A stretch of DNA of 64,000 nucleotides, taken from positions 3,286,001-3,350,000 of the forward strand of contig JAXLVA010000001.1 of NCBI GenBank assembly GCA_046329235.1, in the 5' to 3' direction. The notes under the pieces were generated by a model. The model did not search any database. It was not told where the DNA came from and saw only the letters and a list, made by a program, of their open reading frames with translations. This document shows positions 52,058 through 61,409 of this stretch, in pieces. The number at the start of each line of letters is the position of its first letter. Position 1 is the first letter of the stretch. Origin of the DNA: JALONH01 sp046329235. Its GTDB lineage: Bacteria > Bacteroidota > Bacteroidia > Cytophagales > Cytophagaceae. The position numbers were made by a program, and so were the translations under genes.

Positions 52058-52531
52058 ATGAGACACGGTAAAAAAGATAACCACTTAGGTAGAACTGTAA
52101 CACACAGAAAAGCTTTATTGTCTAATATGGCTTCTTCTCTTATCATTCATAAGAGAATCTCTACTACTCTAGCTAAAGCAAAAGAATTACGTAAATACGT
52201 TGAGCCTCTAGTAACTAAGGCTAAAGCTGATTCTATCAACAATAGAAGAACAGTATTCTCTTACTTACAAGATAAAGAATCAGTAAAAGAATTATTCGGT
52301 GTAGTTGCTGATAAAGTAGCATCTCGTCCGGGTGGATACACTAGAATTCTTAAAACTGGTAACCGTATTGGTGATAATGCAGAAATGTGTATCATCGAAC
52401 TAGTAGATTTCAATGAAACTTACGTAAAAGAAACAGCTGCAAAACCTGCTAAACGTACTCGTCGTTCTGCTAAAAAAGCGGATGATACGGCTGCAGATGC
52501 TCCAGAAGCTGCTTCTGATTCAAAAGAATAA
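52058..52531 (+). CDS. rplQ: Ribosomal protein L17, with acidic/basic tail
   Basis: Tunnel-exit protein of bacterial 50S. The conserved part (1-118) includes MRHGKKDNHLGRTVTHRKALLSNMA in overlapping pieces and RPGGYTRILKTGNRIGDNAEM. The 157 residues include a roughly 35-residue tail rich in Lys, Ala and Asp (KRTRRSAKKADDTAADAPEA). Last gene of the rplC-led unit; a terminator follows. Confidence 0.97.
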   Translation: MRHGKKDNHLGRTVTHRKALLSNMASSLIIHKRISTTLAKAKELRKYVEPLVTKAKADSINNRRTVFSYLQDKESVKELFGVVADKVASRPGGYTRILKTGNRIGDNAEMCIIELVDFNETYVKETAAKPAKRTRRSAKKADDTAADAPEAASDSKE

Positions 52532-52564
52532 TGAAGTTTAATATTACCTCACTATAGCTTAATG

Positions 52565-52598
52565 AAAAAGGATTTGACTTTTGTCAAATCCTTTTTTT
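52565..52598 (+). terminator. Intrinsic terminator after rplQ
   Basis: AAAAAGGATTTGAC-TTTT-GTCAAATCCTTTTT, a perfect 14-bp stem with a T run. TTATTTTGCAG just after it (from 52597) resembles a -7 box with one base less spacing and could start carA transcription. Confidence 0.92.
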
Positions 52599-52620
52599 AT
52601 TTTGCAGAAATCCATTCTAC

Positions 52621-53718
52621 ATGAAATTCACCGATAAGAAAGACTCATACTTAATGTTGGAAGATGGCACCTGGTTTAAAGGGGTAGCCGTTGGTAAAAT
52701 CGGTACCACTTCCGGAGAAATCTGTTTCAACACCGGTATGACCGGTTATCAAGAAATTTATACCGATCCATCTTACTATGGTCAAATCATAGTAAACACT
52801 ACTAGCCATATTGGTAACTATGGTGTGTTAAATGACGAACAAGAATCCGGTGGTGTTAAATTTAGCGGATTAGTTTGTCGTACCTTCTCCGAGATATTTT
52901 CTCGTAAATCAGCTGACGGCTCATTACAAGAGTATTTTGAGAAGAATAACATCGTAGGTATAGCAGAAGTCGATACGCGTCAAATCGTTCGTTATATTCG
53001 CTCTAAAGGGGCTCTTAATGCCGTTATATCCTCCGAGATATTAGACGTTGAAAAATTGAAGGAAGAAGTGAAAAAAGTTCCTTCTATGAAAGGTTTGGAA
53101 TTAGCTAGTCGTGTATCAACCAAAGAACCTTATTTCGTAGGTGACTCAAATGCTCCTAAGAAAGTAGCGGTTCTAGATTTAGGTGTTAAAGCAAGTATCT
53201 TGACAAACATAGCGGACCGCAATGTTTACTTAAAAGTATTCCCTGCTAAAACTTCTTACGATGAAATGAAAGCTTGGAATCCGGATGGATTCTTTATATC
53301 TAACGGTCCTGGAGATCCTGCCGTAACATCATACGCTATTGATACGGTAAAGAAAATCTTAGCAGATGATCAACCTATGTTCGGTATCTGTTTGGGTCAC
53401 CAAATCTTAGCTGAAGCGAATGGTATCCCAACATTCAAAATGCATAATGGTCACCGCGGTTTAAATCACCCGGTGAAAAATTTAACTACCGGTTTATCGG
53501 AAGTAACTTCACAAAACCACGGGTTTGCAGTAGATGCAAAATCAGTAGACCCTAATGGTCAAGTAGAGATTACGCACTTGAACTTAAATGATAATACTGT
53601 AGAAGGTATTCGTATCAAAAACAAAAAAGCATTCTCTGTGCAGTACCATCCGGAATCTTCACCGGGGCCACACGACTCTCGCTACTTGTTTGATCAATTT
53701 GTATCCATGTTAAAATAA
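52621..53718 (+). CDS. carA: Carbamoyl-phosphate synthase small subunit
   Basis: Glutaminase that feeds ammonia to CarB for pyrimidine and arginine synthesis. The N-terminal CPSase domain (LMLEDGTWFKG, FNTGMTGYQEI) and the class I amidotransferase domain are complete in 365 residues. Catalytic triad: Cys257 in MFGICLGHQ, His343 and Glu345 in QYHPES. CarB is not in the window. It lies between the rplQ terminator and eno. Confidence 0.97.
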   Translation: MKFTDKKDSYLMLEDGTWFKGVAVGKIGTTSGEICFNTGMTGYQEIYTDPSYYGQIIVNTTSHIGNYGVLNDEQESGGVKFSGLVCRTFSEIFSRKSADGSLQEYFEKNNIVGIAEVDTRQIVRYIRSKGALNAVISSEILDVEKLKEEVKKVPSMKGLELASRVSTKEPYFVGDSNAPKKVAVLDLGVKASILTNIADRNVYLKVFPAKTSYDEMKAWNPDGFFISNGPGDPAVTSYAIDTVKKILADDQPMFGICLGHQILAEANGIPTFKMHNGHRGLNHPVKNLTTGLSEVTSQNHGFAVDAKSVDPNGQVEITHLNLNDNTVEGIRIKNKKAFSVQYHPESSPGPHDSRYLFDQFVSMLK

Positions 53719-53750
53719 ATCTAATCTATACACTTAACCCACAACGAAAA

Positions 53751-55034
53751 ATGAGCTTAATAGAAGAAATCGTTGCCCGTCAGATTTTTGACTCTAGAGG
53801 TAACCCTACAGTTGAAGTAGATGTTATCACTGAAAACGGCTTTTTAGGTAGAGCAGCTGTTCCATCAGGTGCATCTACAGGTACACACGAAGCAGTTGAA
53901 TTACGTGACGGTGACAAAGGAAAATATATGGGTAAGTCCGTATTAAAAGCGGTATCCAATGTTAACGAAATCATCGCTCCGGAATTAATCGGTGCTTATG
54001 TATTTGAACAAAATCTAATCGACAAAATCATGATCGAATTAGATGGTTCTCCAAACAAAGGTAAATTAGGAGCTAACGCTATCTTAGGTGTTTCTATGGC
54101 AGTAGCTAAAGCAGCAGCTCAAGAAGCAGGTTTACCATTGTTCCGTTATGTAGGTGGTGTAAGTGCTAACACACTTCCAGTTCCTATGATGAACATCTTA
54201 AACGGTGGTTCTCACGCGGACAACTCTATCGACTTCCAAGAGTTCATGATTATGCCTACTGGTGCTAAATCATTCACTGAAGCGATGAAAATTGGTTCTG
54301 AAATTTTTCATAACCTTGCTAAAGTATTAAAGTCTAAAAAAATGTCTACTAACGTAGGTGATGAAGGTGGGTTCGCTCCTAACATCGGTTCTAACGAAGA
54401 GGCATTAAAAGTAGTTATCGAAGCTATCGAAGCTGCTGGTTACAGACCGGGTGAAGATGTAATGATTGCATTTGATGCAGCTGCGTCTGAATTCTATGAT
54501 GCTGAATCTGGTTTATACCACTTGAAAAAATCTACTGGTGAGAAATTAACTTCTTCTCAAATGGCTTCTTTCTGGGCTGACTTAGCTAAACGTTATCCAA
54601 TCGCTTCTATCGAAGATGGTATGGCGGAAGATGACTGGGCAGGTTGGGCTGAATTGACTAAGCAAATCGGTGATAAAGTTCAGTTAGTAGGTGATGATTT
54701 GTTCGTAACTAACGTTCAACGTTTACAAGAAGGTATCGACAAAGGTATTGGTAACTCTATCTTGATTAAAGTAAACCAAATTGGTTCTTTAACTGAAACA
54801 ATCGATGCTGTTAACTTAGCAAAACGTAACGCTTATACTTCTATCATGTCTCACCGTTCAGGTGAAACGGAAGATAACACAATTGCTGATTTAGCGGTTG
54901 CTTGTAACACAGGACAAATCAAAACTGGTTCTTGTTCTCGTTCTGATCGTATGGCTAAATACAACCAATTACTTCGTATTGAAGAAGAATTGGGTGAAAC
55001 AGCATACTTCCCAGGAAAAAAATTCCGTAAGTAA
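53751..55034 (+). CDS. eno: Enolase
   Basis: Interconverts 2-phosphoglycerate and phosphoenolpyruvate in glycolysis. The 427 residues carry RQIFDSRGNPTVEVDV at the N-terminus, GASTGTHEAVELRDGD, the Mg ligands in MIAFDAA, SIEDGMAEDD and LVGDDLFVTN, the catalytic Lys in SILIKVNQIG and MSHRSGETED. It is 32 bp after carA and closed by a terminator. Confidence 0.98.
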   Translation: MSLIEEIVARQIFDSRGNPTVEVDVITENGFLGRAAVPSGASTGTHEAVELRDGDKGKYMGKSVLKAVSNVNEIIAPELIGAYVFEQNLIDKIMIELDGSPNKGKLGANAILGVSMAVAKAAAQEAGLPLFRYVGGVSANTLPVPMMNILNGGSHADNSIDFQEFMIMPTGAKSFTEAMKIGSEIFHNLAKVLKSKKMSTNVGDEGGFAPNIGSNEEALKVVIEAIEAAGYRPGEDVMIAFDAAASEFYDAESGLYHLKKSTGEKLTSSQMASFWADLAKRYPIASIEDGMAEDDWAGWAELTKQIGDKVQLVGDDLFVTNVQRLQEGIDKGIGNSILIKVNQIGSLTETIDAVNLAKRNAYTSIMSHRSGETEDNTIADLAVACNTGQIKTGSCSRSDRMAKYNQLLRIEEELGETAYFPGKKFRK

Positions 55035-55040
55035 TCATAG

Positions 55041-55069
55041 AAAGTCTCGAGCAATCGGGACTTTTTTTT
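55041..55069 (+). terminator. Intrinsic terminator after eno
   Basis: AAAGTCTCGA-GCAA-TCGGGACTTT, a 10-bp stem with one U-G pair, followed by T5. It lies 7 bp after the eno stop and 12 bp before the next ATG, so the division gene depends on read-through or a promoter within this gap. Confidence 0.85.
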
Positions 55070-55080
55070 ATATTCGTAGT

Positions 55081-55386
55081 ATGAATATTAAAGTCTGGAT
55101 ACAATCATTACCACCCTACATGAGAAATTTTTATTTCATCAGTGGTTGTGTGTTTGTTATTTGGATTACATTTTTTGACGCTAACAATCTAATTAATCAG
55201 TTTAAGTTGTCCGGTCAAGTGAGTGACTTGGAAAATGAAAAACAGTATTACATGGATAAAATAGTCGAGATACAGCAAGAGCAATCTGCTCTGACTAACG
55301 ACAAAGAAAAGTTGGAACGCTTTGCCCGTGAACATTATTTAATGAAGAAATCGAGCGAAGATATTTACATCATTCCTTCGGAATAG
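55081..55386 (+). CDS. DivIC/FtsB-like septum formation initiator
   Basis: Small bitopic division protein, 101 residues. A short cytoplasmic N-terminus, one membrane helix (about 17-34, FYFISGCVFVIWITFF) and a periplasmic coiled coil (about 45-85, LENEKQYYMDKIVEIQQEQ) followed by ERFAREHYLMKKSSEDIYII, the typical FtsB/DivIC end. The frame extends upstream into eno antisense-like sequence without family similarity; ATG 55081 is the start. In this phylum the gene commonly follows eno. It precedes a penicillin-binding protein, which suits a cell-envelope role. Confidence 0.9.
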   Translation: MNIKVWIQSLPPYMRNFYFISGCVFVIWITFFDANNLINQFKLSGQVSDLENEKQYYMDKIVEIQQEQSALTNDKEKLERFAREHYLMKKSSEDIYIIPSE

Positions 55387-55439
55387 TTGACCATCAACGG
55401 AATACTTACCTGATATATGGTATTTCGGTTTTTTAAATG

Positions 55440-55468
55440 TATTTTTGAGCCCTCATTTTCATGAGTGA
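55440..55468 (+). promoter_or_regulatory. Putative -7 box (TATTTTTG) of the penicillin-binding protein gene
   Basis: Exact TAnnTTTG (55440-55447), 30 bp before the ATG, followed by a small hairpin CTCAT-TTTC-ATGAG (55452-55465). No TTTG at the expected -33 position. Confidence 0.5.
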
Positions 55469-55477
55469 AGGCTAACC

Positions 55478-57766
55478 ATGACAAAGCAAACTAAAACTGT
55501 ACTTATTATGTGGACACTGTTTGTAGGTATTATCTACAATACATTGTTATTCTCTGCATTGATACGTATTAATTATTTAGGGGTATTTGGCAGTATGCCG
55601 GACTTGGAAATGATGGAAAACCCTAAAAACAATTTAGCTTCAGAAGTATACTCTTCCGATGGTGTTTTCATGGGCAAATACTTTAGAGAAAATCGAAGTC
55701 CTGTTAAGTATACAGAGATATCTCCTAATGTGGTTAATGCTTTAGTTGTTACAGAAGATTTACGCTTTGAAGAACATTCCGGCATTGATTTAAAGGCATC
55801 GTTCGCTATCCTATGGTATTTGGCAAAAGGAGATCAAAGAGGGTCTTCAACTTTAACTCAACAGTTAGCAAAGAATTTATATAAAACTCGTCGTACGGGA
55901 AGCAAAGGCATTTTAGGATACATCCCGGTTGTTAATACTATAGTAGCTAAAATTAAAGAATGGGAATTGGCCATTGCTTTAGAGAGTAAATACACTAAAA
56001 AAGAAATCATCACTTTGTATTTAAACACAGTAGATTTTGGCAGTATGGCTTTTGGTATCAAAGTAGCCTCTCAAACATTTTTTAACAAAAGTCAAGATTC
56101 ACTTTCTGTTCCTCAAGCAGCAACATTGATAGGTTTATTAAAAGCCCCTACATGGTATAGTCCTGTTTACCATCCAGACAATAGTATTCGTAGAAGAAAT
56201 ACTGTTATGGAATTGATGCGTGATAACAAATACATCACAGACGCCGAATATAAATCCTTCAAAACTCAACCCTTAAAGTTAGACTATGAAGTAGAAAAAA
56301 ACACCGATGGTATTGCCGGATATTTCAGAACGATATTAAGTAAGCATTTACAGGAGTGGTGTAAAAAGAATGGATATGATTTGTATTCGGATGGTTTGAA
56401 AATCTACACCACCATTGATTACAAAATGCAGCTTTATGCAGAGGAAGCCATGCGTGAGCATATGAGTGACTTGCAACGTCGCTTCAATCAGTATTGGGAT
56501 AAAGAAGAACCGTGGAGATATAAAAACAAAGAAGTAATTCCCAACTTTATTGAAGATGCTGCTAAACGTACAGATCGCTATAAAAGTTTAGTTGAATATT
56601 ATGGGGAAGGAAATGATTCGGTCAAAATTGTAATGAATACCAAAGTCCCCATGCAAATATTTTCATGGAACGGGCCTATTGATACGATGATGAGCCCTAT
56701 GGATTCTATTCGTTACTATAAACATTTCCTGCATACCGGGTTTATGACCATGGAACCTCAAACGGGTTATATTAAAACTTGGGTCGGAGGTATAGATTTT
56801 AAATTCTTCAAATACGATCACGTACAGCAAAGTAACCGTCAACCGGGATCCGCCTTTAAGCCATTCGTATATTCTGCCGCAGTATCTAATGGTATTGCTC
56901 CTTGTACTTTAATACCGGATGCTCCTATAACATTCGAATATGATGAGGATGGTAAGCATATCATTTGGACTCCAAAGAATGCAGATTGGGTTTATTCTTA
57001 TGATTCATTAAATCTTCGTCAAGCGATGGCTCGCTCCATTAATACCGTTGCGGCGCGATTAATGAAGATGGTAGGTCCTGATAAAGTAGCAGAGCATGCA
57101 CATCAGTTAGGAATTAAAAGTAAATTAAATCCGGTGCCTTCATTGTGTTTAGGATCGAGTGATGTAAATGTATATGAAATGGTTGGTGCTTATGGAACGT
57201 TTGTCAATAAAGGCATTTGGACGGAACCAATCTTCATAGAACGTATTGAAGACCACAATGGTAATGTTCTATATACCACGATTCCCAACACTAAGGCTGT
57301 ATTAACAGAAGATCAAGCTGCGGTGATGGTGAATTTGTTAAAAGGTGGAACAGAGGAAAGAGGTGGAACTTCTCAGGCTTTATTCCAATATGATATTTTT
57401 AGAGGAAATGAAATTGGTGGTAAAACGGGAACTACATCCAATTACTCGGATGGATGGTTTATGGGTGTAACTACAAAATTAGTTGGTGGAGTATGGGTAG
57501 GAGGAGAAGATCGATGTATCCATTTTAAAAATTCAGCCACGGGGGAGGGGTCTAAAGTAGCATTACCTATTTTTGGCAAGTTTTTGGAAAAGGTATATGC
57601 TGATCCGGAACTTAAAGATATGAAGAGCGGGTACTTTAAAATGCCCTCTAAAATGTCCATTAATATCCACTGTCCTGTTCGGGCTGTTAAAGATAGAATG
57701 GATAGTCTATCACTGATTGAAAATGACTCATTAGCACCCATAATTGAAGAGGAAGATATTTATTAA
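55478..57766 (+). CDS. Class A penicillin-binding protein (transglycosylase/transpeptidase)
   Basis: Bifunctional peptidoglycan synthase of the PBP1A type, 762 residues, anchored by an N-terminal helix (about 8-29). GT51 domain (about 55-235): catalytic Glu93 in VTEDLRFEEHSGID and SSTLTQQLAKNLY. Transpeptidase domain (about 420-680): Ser458 and Lys461 in PGSAFKPF, SIN at 520-522 and KTGT at 649-652. It polymerises lipid II and cross-links stem peptides in the periplasm, the beta-lactam target. A short C-terminal tail of about 80 residues has no recognised domain. It follows the DivIC-like gene. Confidence 0.96.
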   Translation: MTKQTKTVLIMWTLFVGIIYNTLLFSALIRINYLGVFGSMPDLEMMENPKNNLASEVYSSDGVFMGKYFRENRSPVKYTEISPNVVNALVVTEDLRFEEHSGIDLKASFAILWYLAKGDQRGSSTLTQQLAKNLYKTRRTGSKGILGYIPVVNTIVAKIKEWELAIALESKYTKKEIITLYLNTVDFGSMAFGIKVASQTFFNKSQDSLSVPQAATLIGLLKAPTWYSPVYHPDNSIRRRNTVMELMRDNKYITDAEYKSFKTQPLKLDYEVEKNTDGIAGYFRTILSKHLQEWCKKNGYDLYSDGLKIYTTIDYKMQLYAEEAMREHMSDLQRRFNQYWDKEEPWRYKNKEVIPNFIEDAAKRTDRYKSLVEYYGEGNDSVKIVMNTKVPMQIFSWNGPIDTMMSPMDSIRYYKHFLHTGFMTMEPQTGYIKTWVGGIDFKFFKYDHVQQSNRQPGSAFKPFVYSAAVSNGIAPCTLIPDAPITFEYDEDGKHIIWTPKNADWVYSYDSLNLRQAMARSINTVAARLMKMVGPDKVAEHAHQLGIKSKLNPVPSLCLGSSDVNVYEMVGAYGTFVNKGIWTEPIFIERIEDHNGNVLYTTIPNTKAVLTEDQAAVMVNLLKGGTEERGGTSQALFQYDIFRGNEIGGKTGTTSNYSDGWFMGVTTKLVGGVWVGGEDRCIHFKNSATGEGSKVALPIFGKFLEKVYADPELKDMKSGYFKMPSKMSINIHCPVRAVKDRMDSLSLIENDSLAPIIEEEDIY

Positions 57767-57793
57767 TTCTCGAAGAATTAATAGAACTTTTTT
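57762..57793 (+). terminator. Possible weak terminator after the penicillin-binding protein gene
   Basis: ATTAATTCT-CGA-AGAATTAAT, a perfect but AT-rich 9-bp stem overlapping the stop codon, then AGAAC and TTTTTT. The stem is weak and the T run is 5 bases away. Confidence 0.4.
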
Positions 57794-57913
57794 ATCCTTT
57801 TATCGTAAAAAACATGGCGGTAATTCCTCTTTTGTTATACAAAATATTGAATAGTTGCAATTTCAGAAGTATTGCATTCCCTCATTTTAATTAAAATAAC
57901 ACTATAACTATAT

Positions 57914-60900
57914 ATGAACAGAACGATTACATCCGGTTTCGTTTCAGCACTAATTCTTTGTTTTGTTAGTCTTTATTCCATGGCTCAGGTATGTCCTATC
58001 GCACCTGCAACTAACTTAGTTACCAATGGTAATTTTGAAAGTGGTTGTGCCGGTATAGGGAGTGATTACCAATATAACGGAAATTGTGATGCAGGATCAT
58101 TATTACCTAGCCAATGGACGGTGACGTCTAATGCTCAAGCACGAAATGGATACTATCGAACGCCTCAGACACAAATTCCGGGTGAACCGGCTCCGGGTGT
58201 CAATCAGTTCATGATTGTGGATGCGGATGATGTTGTAGGTAAAGATGCATGGAGAACAACGGTTAACGTAACTAGTGGTGTCACTTATTACTTCTCTGCA
58301 TGGTTTTCTAATTTACATGAAAGTTTTGATAACCCTCCTCGATTAAGATTCTCTATAAATAATGTTCAACAAGGTGTTGTCATAGCTACTCCTAATAATA
58401 CACATGATTGGAAACAGTTTTATACTGTTTGGACTGCTAATATCACAGGAACTATTACTATTCGTATTGAGAATATTGCATTAGGTGCACAAGGTAATGA
58501 TTTAGGTTTGGACGGTATTAGTTTCTCTACCTCCTGTGGTGATGTAAAAGATCCTTCTTTAATAGGAGAAGATAGCAAATTACCATCCGTTATTTCTATT
58601 TGTGATAATGGAGGTTCTGTAACCTTAGATCCTCAATTACCTTCTACCGGTTATACTTATCAATGGAAAAAAGATCCGGATTTAAATACCGTATTGAGTA
58701 CATCTGCTACTTATACTACTTCTACCCCCGGTAGATATTATCTATGTTATGAGTATTATGTAGGCTGCCCTAGAACAGATACTGTAGATGTTGTAACTAG
58801 TTTTAATCTTGACTTAGGTCCGGATATTAATTTATGTTCACCTAACATTGCTACTATTCGTTCCGGTATGTTAGTGCCTCCGGCTACTATCAAATGGTAT
58901 AAAGACAATGTGTTGTTACCTTATGAAGTAAGTGCTGATTTAACGGTTAACGAACCGGGCACTTATAAGATTGAAGTATCGGCTCCTAATTGTGGTACTG
59001 TAACAGATGAAGTCATTGTAACATCAAGTGGAGCTGTTCCTATTAATGCTACGTACTGTACTGTTCCTGCTTCTCTTACTTTAAGAGTAAGTCCTGCTAA
59101 TAGTGGTAAGTATAAATGGTGGAATGATCCTACTTCCACGGATCCAAGTAATTTAGTCCAAAGAGGTGGGGATTCTTATACCTTCACTGCTACGGCTAAT
59201 GGTGGATATACTTTCTATGTGGAAGATACAGCTTCTTTCGCTGGCACTGTGGGACCTGCTACAACGTTCTCTTCCGGAGGCACAGGTTATGATAAAGCAG
59301 ATTTATTTACAGTCATTTCAGTTAATACTTCGGTAACGATTACAAGTCTTAAAGTTGATTTAAGATCTTATTATAACGGAAGTGCACAAACAGCTAATAT
59401 TTCATTTGCACTATACCAATCTGATAAAACTACGTTAATTACAACCATTAATGCTGATCCATTAAACTTAGCAAGTGGTTATGCTAATGGATTATATACT
59501 TTAAACTTTACCAATACGCCTTTTACTATCACTCCGGCAATGGGGTCGCAAGTTTATATTAAAGTTATAAAAGGAGGTTCATTTAATGGCTATATTGAAT
59601 CTTATACAGGTTCCGGTGCTAATCCCGCTTATCCTTATAATGCTACACCATCCAATGCTATGCAAATCATTGGTGCGGTAGATGGTGGTGCTTTACAAAC
59701 CAACATCTATGGTCGTATGTTCGATATTCAATTTATGGCAGGTAGCGGTTGTGATCGTATTCCGGTTAGAGCAATAGATGATTGTCCTCCTATAGTTTGT
59801 TCTGCAGTAGCTCCTACATCTGCTACTGCCGATTCTACCTTAATATGTGAGGGTACCGTAACCGATATTGAATTAACCGCTGTAGGTGGAAGTGGAGATA
59901 ACGTTGCTTGGTATACAGGTTTGTGTGGTGGTACAAAAGTAGGGGATGGAGCAATGTTGACTGTTCCTGCTCCAACGGTAACAACAACTTACTATGCACG
60001 TTGGGAAACTACTACTTGTAATTCCTCTTGCGCATCTGTTACCGTAACAGTTACACCTAAAATAATCGCATTAGTTACAGATACTATAAAGTTGTGTAAC
60101 GATTTGTCTACTCCTATAGTTGGTAATAATCCGGCACCAGGTACAGCTCAATGGAGCGTTTATCAAGGAACATTAAGTGTCAACGATGTAAATGCTGTAT
60201 CTACAGAAGCATTTAATATTGAGAAAGGTATTAGTAAAGTAGTTTACACGATCAACGTAGGCTTCTGTACTTCTACAGATACCATCACGATTGTACGTGA
60301 TACGATGCAAACATTTAGTGTGATTTCCGGCCCTTCATTAGATACCTGTGCTAATACAGGGAATTTAGTCTACGACGCTATTCCTGATTTTAGTACAGCA
60401 AGAGATTATACTTGGGAAGTGACAGGTACAGTTACTGCATCTCCGATGACGGGTGTATCTACTACTGTTAATAATGGCGCTAATGGAGGTAAGTTGATAT
60501 TAGTTCAAACTTCCGGTTCTTGTTTACACAGAGATACATTGACTTTGACCATTAGTGCACCAATAGCAGCACCAAATGCAGGTCCTGACCAGTCTATATG
60601 TATTGATCAAACTACGATGGCAGCGACTGCTATTACTGTTGGTAGTGGTGAATGGACAGTTAAATCGGGTTCCGGAACCATTACCAACCCAACTAGTCCA
60701 ACTACAACAATTACAGGATTAGGACAAGGAACAAATGAGTTTACTTGGACAGTGAATGGTTGTGGTGGTCCGTTGAGTGAGGATGTGATTGTTGAAGTAG
60801 GTACATCTGCTATTTCTGTATCCATTACGGTGCCTTCAGATACGTTGTGTTTCAATACTGCTAGAACATTAGTAGCAGTAGTAACAGGAGGTAGTGGTAA

Positions 60901-61351
60901 TTATGAATTTGTATGGAATGCATCGGATAACTCCATGGTGAATGTTAAAACATCTACCGGTACTATTACGGTGAATCCTAATAGTAAAGAAATTATCTAT
61001 ACTGTAGTAGTAAATGATTTAACCAATGTGGGATGTAGTTCCAATGTTGCAACCGGAACACTACATGCAGTTAGTAAACAAAAATTAGAGTTTAATAACT
61101 TGTTAACTCCGGGCGGAGATGGTTTAAATGATCGATTCATAGCTATGGACAAGTTAAACAACTTGAAATTACTACCTGGTTCTACATTAGAAGTGTATAA
61201 CAGATGGGGAGATCGAGTATTCACTTCTGAAAATTATAATAACCAATGGACACCGGACAATGTATCAGACGGAGTCTACTACTATCATTTCAAGAGTGGT
61301 TGTGGTGGAGATAGCTACAAAGGATGGATTCACATTGTGAATGAAAAATAA
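57914..61351 (+). CDS. Secreted multi-domain protein with type IX (gliding-type) C-terminal sorting domain
   Basis: A 1145-residue extracellular protein. Signal peptide (hydrophobic 8-20, cut after SMA). Residues about 30-205 form a jelly-roll-like, possibly carbohydrate-binding, domain (NLVTNGNFESG, later LGLDGISFSTSCGD). Then come several Ig/PKD-like units with paired Cys and phrases such as TYQWKKDP, KWYKDNVLL and NVAWYTGLCGGTKVG. The final 85 residues (from NNLLTPGGDGLNDRF, with LEVYNRWGDRVF and SDGVYYYHF) match the gliding-motility-associated type B sorting domain used by the type IX secretion system. Likely a surface adhesin or matrix protein; ligand unknown. No T9SS machinery gene is in the window. 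Confidence 0.88.
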   Translation: MNRTITSGFVSALILCFVSLYSMAQVCPIAPATNLVTNGNFESGCAGIGSDYQYNGNCDAGSLLPSQWTVTSNAQARNGYYRTPQTQIPGEPAPGVNQFMIVDADDVVGKDAWRTTVNVTSGVTYYFSAWFSNLHESFDNPPRLRFSINNVQQGVVIATPNNTHDWKQFYTVWTANITGTITIRIENIALGAQGNDLGLDGISFSTSCGDVKDPSLIGEDSKLPSVISICDNGGSVTLDPQLPSTGYTYQWKKDPDLNTVLSTSATYTTSTPGRYYLCYEYYVGCPRTDTVDVVTSFNLDLGPDINLCSPNIATIRSGMLVPPATIKWYKDNVLLPYEVSADLTVNEPGTYKIEVSAPNCGTVTDEVIVTSSGAVPINATYCTVPASLTLRVSPANSGKYKWWNDPTSTDPSNLVQRGGDSYTFTATANGGYTFYVEDTASFAGTVGPATTFSSGGTGYDKADLFTVISVNTSVTITSLKVDLRSYYNGSAQTANISFALYQSDKTTLITTINADPLNLASGYANGLYTLNFTNTPFTITPAMGSQVYIKVIKGGSFNGYIESYTGSGANPAYPYNATPSNAMQIIGAVDGGALQTNIYGRMFDIQFMAGSGCDRIPVRAIDDCPPIVCSAVAPTSATADSTLICEGTVTDIELTAVGGSGDNVAWYTGLCGGTKVGDGAMLTVPAPTVTTTYYARWETTTCNSSCASVTVTVTPKIIALVTDTIKLCNDLSTPIVGNNPAPGTAQWSVYQGTLSVNDVNAVSTEAFNIEKGISKVVYTINVGFCTSTDTITIVRDTMQTFSVISGPSLDTCANTGNLVYDAIPDFSTARDYTWEVTGTVTASPMTGVSTTVNNGANGGKLILVQTSGSCLHRDTLTLTISAPIAAPNAGPDQSICIDQTTMAATAITVGSGEWTVKSGSGTITNPTSPTTTITGLGQGTNEFTWTVNGCGGPLSEDVIVEVGTSAISVSITVPSDTLCFNTARTLVAVVTGGSGNYEFVWNASDNSMVNVKTSTGTITVNPNSKEIIYTVVVNDLTNVGCSSNVATGTLHAVSKQKLEFNNLLTPGGDGLNDRFIAMDKLNNLKLLPGSTLEVYNRWGDRVFTSENYNNQWTPDNVSDGVYYYHFKSGCGGDSYKGWIHIVNEK

Positions 61352-61370
61352 TTCATATTAAAACAATCAT

Positions 61371-61404
61371 AAAAAAAGCGCTGTGTAAACACAGCGCTTT
61401 TTTT
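61371..61404. terminator. Bidirectional intrinsic terminator
   Basis: AAAAAAAGCGCTGTG-TAAA-CACAGCGCTTTTTTT, a perfect 15-bp stem with A and T runs, between two convergent genes. Confidence 0.93.
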
Positions 61405-61409
61405 ATGAT

